This document shows, one piece after another, positions 44,070-49,797 of a stretch of DNA of 49,797 nt. Below the pieces are notes generated by a model. That model ran no database searches. It saw nothing but the letters and a program-made list of their open reading frames with translations, and was not told the DNA's origin. Within the stretch, counting starts at the first letter, position 1, and each line of letters opens with the position of its first letter. This DNA comes from Candidatus Caldatribacterium californiense OP9-cSCG. GTDB taxonomy: Bacteria > Atribacterota > Atribacteria > Atribacterales > Caldatribacteriaceae. The translations under genes and the position numbers were made by a program. The DNA is taken from contig APKF01000177.1 in NCBI GenBank assembly GCA_000353875.1, positions 1 through 49,797 of the forward strand, given 5' to 3'.

Positions 44070-45519
44070 GCAGTATCTCTGGCTTGCCATTGCGCTCTAC
44101 GCCGGATGGGGAAGCGCTTTCGCCCTGGCGGTCCGGAGAGGAGCCCGCCTGAGCCTCATCGAGTACTTCCTGGCGGGACGAAAGCTCCACTGGCTCGTTG
44201 CTGCCCTCTCCTACGGTGCCACCACCTACAGCGCCTTCATGATGCTTGGGCTTGTGGGCCTCACCTATCGCGGAGGCGTAGGTGCTTTAGGCTTTGAGCT
44301 CATCTACCTCTCGGGGCTTTTCTGGGCAGTCCTTGTGGGACCGAAGTTCTGGGAAGCCGGCAAACGTCACGGATGCGTGAGCCCTGGAGAGGTCCTGAGC
44401 CTCGAATACCGGAATCCCCTGGTGGGAACTGTGTACGCTCTTATCGTTTCGGGTTTCCTCATCCCCTATACCTCCGTGCAGCTCACAGGAATCGGGTACC
44501 TCCTTGAGGTGCTCTCTCGGGGGAAAATCGGCTATCCCGTGGGGCTGCTCCTTGCCCTGTGCTTCATCATCCTCTGGACAACAATTGCCGGACTTCGCTC
44601 CGTGGCGGCAACCGATGCACTCCAGGCAGGCATCATGATGGTAAGCTCCATCGCTTTGGTCCTTTTTGTAGCCGTGCGCCTTCTTGGGGGATTCTCTGCT
44701 TTCTTTCACACGGTCGAGACCACCTATCCCCAGTGGTTGAGCGTTCCGGGAAACGGCTTTTTCACCTTTCGAACCTTCCTCAACCTCTCCCTCCCCTGGT
44801 TCTTCTTTAGTATCTCCAATCCCCAGGTTTTCCAGCGGCTTCTTGTGCCAGCAAACCTTAGAGAAATGCGCAAAACCATCACAGGGTTTCTGGGGTACGG
44901 TTTTGTGTACACCCTCATCACCGTCACCTTAGGGTTTGGAACCCTGGTGCTTCTGCCAGGCCTGAAAAACCCCGATCTTGCCACACCCACCCTACTTCTC
45001 GAATTCCCCATTCCTTCCTGGATTGCCCTTTTCGTGGTGGTGGGGATTATCTCCGCCGCCGTTTCCACCGCCGATTCCATCATCCTTACCCTTTCCTCGC
45101 TCTTTCTCCAGGACGTCCTCCCAAAGGGTATCTCTGAGCAAAAACGGCTCCTTTTCGCCCAGTTCCTTTTCATCCCCCTGCTCTGCCTTGCTGTCTTCTT
45201 CTTTGCCTTAGGGCGATTCAACCTCATCGCCCTGCTCTCGGTCACTTCCTCTCTTGGACTCCTCAGCGTGGTGCCGACCATCGTCGGAACGTTCTTCAGC
45301 AGGCGAAAAAGTGACAGAGCCGCTCTCCTCAGCATGGTCCTTGGAGCCGTGCTTGCCCTCCTGCAGCTTGCGGGAGTGAGGATTTTCGGTGGATGGACAG
45401 CCCCTTCAGTCCTTGGGGTGGCCTCCGGTGTCTACCTTCTCACAGGTCTTCTTGCTCCCCGTGGGCACCTTCCTCAACGAGAGGGACAAAAATGCAGCCG
45501 CCGTGGTGCTCAAGCCTGA
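44062..45519 (+). CDS. Sodium:solute symporter family transporter (SSS)
   Basis: 485 residues with about 13 membrane helices. Family hallmarks: N-terminal YFLAGRKLHWLVAALSYGATTYSAFM-type helix 1-2 (Na+ site residues), GLRSVAATDALQAGIMM and the unwound helix FVVVGIISAAVSTADSII with its Ser/Thr cluster for Na+. Closest in layout to PanF-like or uncharacterized carboxylate carriers; the substrate is not readable. Its C-terminal tail overlaps pcm on the other strand by 80 bases. Confidence 0.92.
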   Translation: MSEQYLWLAIALYAGWGSAFALAVRRGARLSLIEYFLAGRKLHWLVAALSYGATTYSAFMMLGLVGLTYRGGVGALGFELIYLSGLFWAVLVGPKFWEAGKRHGCVSPGEVLSLEYRNPLVGTVYALIVSGFLIPYTSVQLTGIGYLLEVLSRGKIGYPVGLLLALCFIILWTTIAGLRSVAATDALQAGIMMVSSIALVLFVAVRLLGGFSAFFHTVETTYPQWLSVPGNGFFTFRTFLNLSLPWFFFSISNPQVFQRLLVPANLREMRKTITGFLGYGFVYTLITVTLGFGTLVLLPGLKNPDLATPTLLLEFPIPSWIALFVVVGIISAAVSTADSIILTLSSLFLQDVLPKGISEQKRLLFAQFLFIPLLCLAVFFFALGRFNLIALLSVTSSLGLLSVVPTIVGTFFSRRKSDRAALLSMVLGAVLALLQLAGVRIFGGWTAPSVLGVASGVYLLTGLLAPRGHLPQREGQKCSRRGAQA

Positions 45520-46102
45520 GCTTTCCCTTCCTCTTCCAGGCCCGGACGAGACTCTGGCCGTGGGCATCCTCTAAGGGCAGGACCATGATTCCTCCCTCCC
45601 GGAGCTCCTCAATCCACGCCTCGTAAATTTGTTTAGCGCAGGCACTCACGATAATCTTGTCGTAGGGAGCAAACTCTGGCAGGCCCTTGCTCCCGTCACC
45701 GAGGAAAAGGTACGCGTTTGTGTACCCAAGGCGGTGCAGTCGTTCTCTGGCCTCAAAGAAAAGCTTTGGGATGCGCTCTACGCTGTAGACCTCGCGAACG
45801 ATTTCTGCCAGAAGCGCCGTCTGGTACCCCGAACCCGTGCCAATCTCAAGAACCCGGTCTTCGGGCGAAAGTTCCAGAAGCTCCAGCATAAGCGCAACGA
45901 TATAGGGCTGTGAAATGGTTTGTCCGCTCCCAATTGGGAGCGGGGAATCCTGATACGCCAGCTCCTCATACTCCTTCGGGACGAAGAGATGGCGGGGAAC
46001 CTTTAAAAAGGCCTCAAGCACTCGCTGGTCGGCGATCCCCCGAGCAATGAGCTGGTGTTCCACCATTTTCTTCCGGCGTTCCCGGGCTCCATCGTCGTGC
46101 AT
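45440..46102 (-). CDS. pcm: Protein-L-isoaspartate O-methyltransferase
   Basis: Repairs isoaspartyl residues in aged proteins, useful in hot environments. 220 residues. SAM site VLEIGTGSGYQTALLAEI, substrate loop SPLPIGSGQTISQP, and VYSVERIPKL and YDKIIVSACAKQI are in the family positions. C-terminal tail slightly longer than usual. Convergent 80-base overlap with the symporter. Next to surE, a very common pairing. Confidence 0.96.
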   Translation of the reverse strand: MHDDGARERRKKMVEHQLIARGIADQRVLEAFLKVPRHLFVPKEYEELAYQDSPLPIGSGQTISQPYIVALMLELLELSPEDRVLEIGTGSGYQTALLAEIVREVYSVERIPKLFFEARERLHRLGYTNAYLFLGDGSKGLPEFAPYDKIIVSACAKQIYEAWIEELREGGIMVLPLEDAHGQSLVRAWKRKGKLRLEHHGGCIFVPLVEEGAHGEQEDL

Positions 46103-46103
46103 C

Positions 46104-46385
46104 TCAGTACCCTACCCGGAAATCGTGGTACAGGCCACTAAAAGGCAACCACTCTTCAGTGAAAGAGGTCACATGAGCCGACGCAGGCCCTTTTTTGACC
46201 TCCTCAAAGAAACGACGGACCTCCTCCTCTTCTCCCTCAGCGATGACCTCCACCTCTCCCGTGGGGAGATTCCGCACCACTCCCGGTGACGTCAAACTCC
46301 CCTGCCTTCCGGAGCACAAAGTACCGGTACCCCACACCCTGCACTCTCCCCGAAGGACTAGCCGACCCTGCACCCATTGCCGCAT
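46104..46385 (-). CDS. acyP: Acylphosphatase with two compensating frameshifts
   Basis: Hydrolyses acyl phosphates; 90-100 residues. The C-terminal half is normal (VVRNLPTGEVEVIAEGEEEE and PASAHVTSFTEEW). The signature GRVQGVGYRYFVLRKAGEFDVTG is present in the DNA, but in another frame: one base is missing from the C4 run at 46348-46351, and one extra base lies near 46275-46281. As written, the central 23 residues are scrambled. Corrected, the protein reads normally from MRQWVQGRLVLRGRVQGVG to the stop. ATG 46385 overlaps the surE end region. Confidence 0.85.
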   Translation of the reverse strand: MRQWVQGRLVLRGECRVWGTGTLCSGRQGSLTSPGVVRNLPTGEVEVIAEGEEEEVRRFFEEVKKGPASAHVTSFTEEWLPFSGLYHDFRVGY

Positions 46386-46390
46386 CACCC

Positions 46391-46714
46391 TCACCTCGCC
46401 AGAATCCCCACAAGCCTTCGCCGAACAAGGTAGTCGGTGAGATTGGGCCGCAGAGGGGTCACGGAGACCCTGTTCTCCCGGACAGCCTCAAAGTCAGAGT
46501 TCTCGAGAAAGAGGGGGTCCCTCTGGACCTCCTCAAAGACGAACACCCGCTCCCCGTTGCTTTGGGCAATCTCTCGCACCCCGGTGACGTAGAACCGGTC
46601 CCCGAGTTCGGTGATGCGAAGACCCCGCAGGAACTCCCGATGGGGCACATCGGGGACATTGACGTTCAGCACAAGGTTCCGCTCCCCCGAAGGATATCCC
46701 TGAAAGTCTTCCAC
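46391..46714 (-). CDS. surE: 5-prime-nucleotidase SurE, 3-prime fragment (frameshifted)
   Basis: C-terminal part of SurE: NLVLNVNVPDVPHREFLRGL, TELGDRFYVTG and the end SVTPLRPNLTDYLVRRRL, which matches the family C-terminus. It begins in frame after the indel at 46684-46688; the nominal start has no ribosome site. Followed by acylphosphatase with overlap. Confidence 0.88.
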   Translation of the reverse strand: MEDFQGYPSGERNLVLNVNVPDVPHREFLRGLRITELGDRFYVTGVREIAQSNGERVFVFEEVQRDPLFLENSDFEAVRENRVSVTPLRPNLTDYLVRRRLVGILAR

Positions 46715-47148
46715 ACCTCCACGGCAATCTCTGCCGCAAGGTCGTAGTTCTCGTGGCCATTGAGGACCAGCGACACCGCGAGTGCTGGAATTCCCGACAT
46801 TGCAGCCTCCAGTGAAGCCGCCACCGTTCCCGAGTAGAACACATCAAAGCCAAGGTTCGGTCCGCGGTTAATTCCCGAAACCACAAAGTCAATGTCCGGA
46901 AAAAGATTCAGACCAAGAATGACCGTATCAGCGGGGGTACCATCCACCGCATATCCCCGTACTCCCTCCACCTCAACCTCCCGCACCCGCAGGGGGTTCC
47001 GGGCTGTGATGCTGTGGCTTGAACAGCTCCGTTCCTCCTGGGGGGCAACGAGAATGACCTCCGCTTCTTTCCGGAATGCCCGCACGAGAGCCCGTATTCC
47101 AGGGCTCTCAAACCCATCGTCGTTGGTGATGAGTATGCGCTCCATCAT
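46666..47148 (-). CDS. surE: 5-prime-nucleotidase SurE, 5-prime fragment (frameshifted)
   Basis: N-terminal part of the metal-dependent nucleotidase and polyphosphatase: ILITNDDGFESPGIRAL (metal-binding DD), VLVAPQEERSCSSHSIT-like segment, VDGTPADTVILGL, VVSGINRGPNLGFDVFYSGTVAASLEA. The frame departs from the family after FRDILRG at a G5 run in the sense strand. One added base gives LRGERNLVLNVNVPD and a product of about 252 residues. ATG 47148 overlaps the stop of the FAD protein. Confidence 0.9.
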   Translation of the reverse strand: MMERILITNDDGFESPGIRALVRAFRKEAEVILVAPQEERSCSSHSITARNPLRVREVEVEGVRGYAVDGTPADTVILGLNLFPDIDFVVSGINRGPNLGFDVFYSGTVAASLEAAMSGIPALAVSLVLNGHENYDLAAEIAVEVWKTFRDILRGSGTLC

Positions 47149-48530
47149 CGTTTCCCTACCCTTCGAAGGATCTCCCGGGCCACCACCACTCCTGATGCTG
47201 AGGCCTGCACAAGACCCCGAGTGATACCTGCTCCATCCCCGATGAGAAAGAGGTTCTGAATCTCGCTTTCCAAGTTTCTCCGAAGCTCAACCCTTGAGGA
47301 ATAGAATTTCACCTCCACCCCGTAAAGGAGCGTATGGGGAGAGTTGATCCCGGGAATGAAACGGTCAAGAGCTGTGAGCATTTCCAGAATATCCTGGAGG
47401 AAACGGTAGGGGAGCACAAAACTCAGGTCTCCCGGGCTTGCTCCTTCAAGCGTGGGCTTGACCACAGATTTAGCAATACGCTCGGAGGTGGAACGCCGAC
47501 CAAGCTGCAGGTCCCGGAGCCTCTGGATAATGACCCCACCGCTGACCATATTGGCGAGTTGCGCCACGTACCTCCCGAAGGCGATGGGCTCATGGAAGGG
47601 CTCGGTGAAATTCGTACTCACGAGAATGGCAAAATTGGTATTCGGTGTGTGCTTCCCCTCGTAACTGTGGCCATTCACCGTAACAATGCCGTCGTTGTAC
47701 TCCGTCACCACTTCGCCATGGGGGCACATGCAGAACGTCCGCACCCGATCGTCAAAGGTCCGGGAATAGTAGACGAGTTTCAGCTCGTACATGACGTTCG
47801 TGTACTCTTCCATGACGGAGGCCGGAACCTCCACCCGCACTCCCAGGTCCACCGGGTTGTTCTTGAGCGAAAGACCAAGGCGAAGGCATTCCTTGCGGAG
47901 CCAGTCCGCCCCCACCCTCCCCGGAGCCACAACAACAAAAGTGCTCTCGATGACCTCTCCCGTCTCAAGACGAACCCCCAAGACCCTGTGGTCCCGAACG
48001 AGAAGCTCTTCCACTGTGGTCGCGGTCCTGATGTCCACCCGCTCTTTGAGGTAATCGAAGATGTTCCGCAGGATATCCCGGCACCGTTCCGTCCCGAGGT
48101 GGCGAACCTGGGAGGGAACAAGGATGAGTTCCGCCATTTCGGCTCTTTTCCGGAGCTCCTCCACCCGTTCGTTGTCGGTCCCGTAGATGCGGGATGTCCC
48201 TCCAAAGCGAAGGTACGTCTTATCCACCTGGTCGAGGACCGTGACGAATTCCTCTTCCTCAATACAGGCAGCAAGCTGCCCACCAACTTCGCGTGAGAGC
48301 GTCAGCTTCCCATCGCTGAAAGCCCCTGCTCCACCCCATCCACAGAGCAGAGAACAGGGGTTGCACCGCTGGCAGATTCTGCTGTTCTCCCGGGCAGGAC
48401 AGACCCGTTTTTCAATGTTCTTCCCCCGGTCCACCACGAGGACCCGCAGGTTGCTTTTTTCCGCAAGCTCAAGGGCGGCAAAAATCCCCGCTGGACCTGC
48501 GCCCACAATGACCACATCATATTTTGTCAT
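47145..48530 (-). CDS. NAD(P)/FAD-dependent oxidoreductase (COG2509-like)
   Basis: 461 residues. N-terminal FAD-binding Rossmann motif YDVVIVGAGPAGIFAALELAE, a second part VLVVDRG, a cysteine-rich stretch RVCPARENSRICQRCNPCSLLCGWGG, FVVVAPGRVGADWL, and C-terminal FAD contact LFLIGDGAGITRGLVQASASG. Family members are uncharacterized dehydrogenases. The CxxC-rich region could hold a metal or disulfides. ATG 48530; the frame to 48578 lies in the upstream gene. Confidence 0.88.
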   Translation of the reverse strand: MTKYDVVIVGAGPAGIFAALELAEKSNLRVLVVDRGKNIEKRVCPARENSRICQRCNPCSLLCGWGGAGAFSDGKLTLSREVGGQLAACIEEEEFVTVLDQVDKTYLRFGGTSRIYGTDNERVEELRKRAEMAELILVPSQVRHLGTERCRDILRNIFDYLKERVDIRTATTVEELLVRDHRVLGVRLETGEVIESTFVVVAPGRVGADWLRKECLRLGLSLKNNPVDLGVRVEVPASVMEEYTNVMYELKLVYYSRTFDDRVRTFCMCPHGEVVTEYNDGIVTVNGHSYEGKHTPNTNFAILVSTNFTEPFHEPIAFGRYVAQLANMVSGGVIIQRLRDLQLGRRSTSERIAKSVVKPTLEGASPGDLSFVLPYRFLQDILEMLTALDRFIPGINSPHTLLYGVEVKFYSSRVELRRNLESEIQNLFLIGDGAGITRGLVQASASGVVVAREILRRVGKR

Positions 48531-49467
48531 TGCCACCACCCTGGTTCTTCTGAATCTCTTCAAGAATCCGCAGGGCAACCTCTAAGGCGTTTTTCCCCTC
48601 CTCAAGGCCAACGAGGGGTTTCTCGCCGTTGCGCACACAGCGGATGAAATGCTCAAGCTCAAGCCGGAGAGGCTCTCCCTTCTGCATGACCGGTTTTTCG
48701 ATAAGTAGCTGGGGCAGCGGGGAAGAGGTTTTCTTGTACACCGCAAGCTCCTGCTCCAGGTAATCGATGGAAATGAAGGAATCCACCTGGGTGATCTCCA
48801 TGCGGCGAATTTTCTTCCTGGTGACCCGGCTTGCCGTGAGGTTCACGATACAACCATTCTGGAATACCAGCTGGGCATTGGCGATATCCTCCTGACGGGA
48901 GAAAACCGAACGCCCCGAAGCACTGATTTTGACAACGCTGCTCTTCACGATGCTCATGACGATGTCGATGTCGTGAATCATAAGATCAAGGACCACACCG
49001 ACGTCGGTATTCCGGTTGACGTAAGGACCCATCCGGCAACACTCAATGAAAATGGGGTTATCGACAATCTTGGCGAGTTCCATCACTGCCGAGTTAAAGC
49101 GTTCGATATGGCCCACCTGGAGGATGACGTTTTTTCTGGTTGCCATTTCCATGAGTTCTTTGGCCTCTTCAAGGGTTGTGGTTACCGGCTTCTCAATGAG
49201 GATGTTGATGCCCTCCTCAATGAAGTGGGCAGCGATGTCCCGATGGAGCACGGTGGGCACAACGATACTCACCGCGTCGACTTTGCCGAAGAGGTCCCGG
49301 TAATCAAAAAACGGCGTCGTTGAGTACCGGCGGGCAACCTCCCGGGCCCGTTCGCGGTTGATGTCCACCACACCAACAAGTTCCACCCCGGGGAGCTCCG
49401 AGTACACCCGGGCGTGGTGCTGGCCAAGGTACCCTACCCCGACAACACCAACTCGAACCACTTTCAA
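48517..49467 (-). CDS. Gfo/Idh/MocA-family oxidoreductase, possible UDP-GlcNAc 3-dehydrogenase
   Basis: 316 residues. Rossmann motif VGVVGVGYLGQHHARVYSE, catalytic EKP in ILIEKPVTTTLEEAKEL, then HIERFNSAV and MIHDIDIVMSIV. The neighbour upstream is a DegT-type sugar aminotransferase; this oxidase-aminotransferase pair matches GnnA-GnnB, which make UDP-GlcNAc3N for amide-linked lipid A. A WlbA-like role in a diamino sugar is also possible. Family certain, substrate inferred from context. Confidence 0.85.
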   Translation of the reverse strand: MKVVRVGVVGVGYLGQHHARVYSELPGVELVGVVDINRERAREVARRYSTTPFFDYRDLFGKVDAVSIVVPTVLHRDIAAHFIEEGINILIEKPVTTTLEEAKELMEMATRKNVILQVGHIERFNSAVMELAKIVDNPIFIECCRMGPYVNRNTDVGVVLDLMIHDIDIVMSIVKSSVVKISASGRSVFSRQEDIANAQLVFQNGCIVNLTASRVTRKKIRRMEITQVDSFISIDYLEQELAVYKKTSSPLPQLLIEKPVMQKGEPLRLELEHFIRCVRNGEKPLVGLEEGKNALEVALRILEEIQKNQGGGNDKI

Positions 49468-49490
49468 GCCTCATCACCGGGAAGATCGGG

Positions 49491-49797
49491 TCATTTCGCA
49501 AAAAACGCCCGGACAAGCCGGGCGACTTCCTCAAGGTCACCCGGAGAAAGACCGGGATGCACCGGTATTGATAATACCTCACGGGAGAGACTTTCGGCAA
49601 CCGGAAAAGCTCCATATCCGTAAGACTGCAAAAACGCCTGCCTGTGGAGCGGAACCGGATAATACACCTCACACCCCACTCCCCAGGACCTGAGAAACTG
49701 AAGAAGCTCATCCCGCCTTTCCCGAACCTTCACCGTGTACTGGTGGAATGCAGGAAGAGTAGTCCCGGGGGATAAAGGGGAGCTCCAGACCATCGAT
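49491..49797 (-). CDS. DegT/DnrJ/EryC1-family sugar aminotransferase, C-terminal part (cut by window end)
   Basis: The last 102 or so residues of a PLP-dependent sugar aminotransferase; the gene continues beyond 49797. Characteristic C-terminal motifs: HQYTVKVRERRDELLQFLR, CEVYYPVPLHRQ, FPVAESLSREVLSIPVHPGL. Lies 23 bases upstream of the Gfo/Idh/MocA gene and probably supplies the amino group for the same nucleotide sugar (GnnB-like). Confidence 0.88.
   Translation of the reverse strand, partial: SMVWSSPLSPGTTLPAFHQYTVKVRERRDELLQFLRSWGVGCEVYYPVPLHRQAFLQSYGYGAFPVAESLSREVLSIPVHPGLSPGDLEEVARLVRAFFAK

Overview
The window reads as chromosomal DNA of a G+C-rich, anaerobic, probably thermophilic bacterium with two membranes. 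Two TolC-type channels, a MacA-type adaptor, a lipobox serpin and a probable UDP-GlcNAc oxidoreductase/aminotransferase pair indicate an outer membrane. ThyX, an acyl-CoA dehydratase activase, methylglyoxal synthase and a Na+-type ATP synthase c subunit fit an anaerobe. An Atribacterota-like or similar lineage is my guess; nothing in the sequence proves it. No insertion sequence, phage gene or CRISPR array was seen. Three tRNAs are present (Gln-CTG, Gly-CCC, Pro-CGG).

Layout. 1-0.94 kb: acyl-CoA dehydratase activase. 1.2-6.7 kb (minus): a RhaSTPQ-like sugar ABC importer with a DeoR repressor; a perfect TTGACA promoter carries an inverted repeat at its -10. 6.8-12.1 kb: a frameshifted TPR protein, an internally deleted methylglyoxal synthase, a lipoprotein serpin, a DUF523-DUF1722 protein and a tandem DJ-1/PfpI protein. 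12.2-18.05 kb: tRNA-Gln, then a TolC-MacA-MacB ATPase-MacB permease-TolC efflux operon (minus). 18.2-24.9 kb (minus): the translation/RNA operon nusA-ylxR-infB-ylxP-rbfA-nrnA-truB-ribF. 25.1-31.7 kb: tRNA-Gly and the complete ATP synthase operon (plus). 31.7-38.5 kb (minus): rpmE-thyX-yqhQ-prfA-prmC-rpiB-comEB-wecA/tagO-wecB. 38.6-42.4 kb (minus): cold-shock protein, MEMO1 homologue, NHL-repeat protein, plsC, tRNA-Pro, hsp20. 42.4-45.5 kb: formimidoyltransferase and cysteine hydrolase (minus), divergent from an unlisted 53-residue membrane peptide plus a Na+/solute symporter (plus). 45.4-49.8 kb (minus): pcm, acylphosphatase, surE, a FAD protein, a Gfo/Idh/MocA oxidoreductase and a cut aminotransferase.

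Most operons are tightly packed with ATGA/GTGA-type overlaps. Promoters are readable: several have a near-consensus -35 and -10 with exactly 17 bp between them, others a TGCTATAAT-like extended -10. Three genes seem to have leaderless or nearly leaderless transcripts.

Important caveat: infB, wecB, surE, acylphosphatase and the TPR gene each carry one-base frameshifts, nearly all one base missing from a short G or C run. IF-2 is essential, so these most likely reflect consensus errors in the assembly. The most biologically interesting points are the ATP synthase delta subunit reduced to its C-terminal domain, the internal promoter in front of the c-subunit gene, the probable Na+ site in the c ring, and the methylglyoxal synthase that lacks its central catalytic segment.
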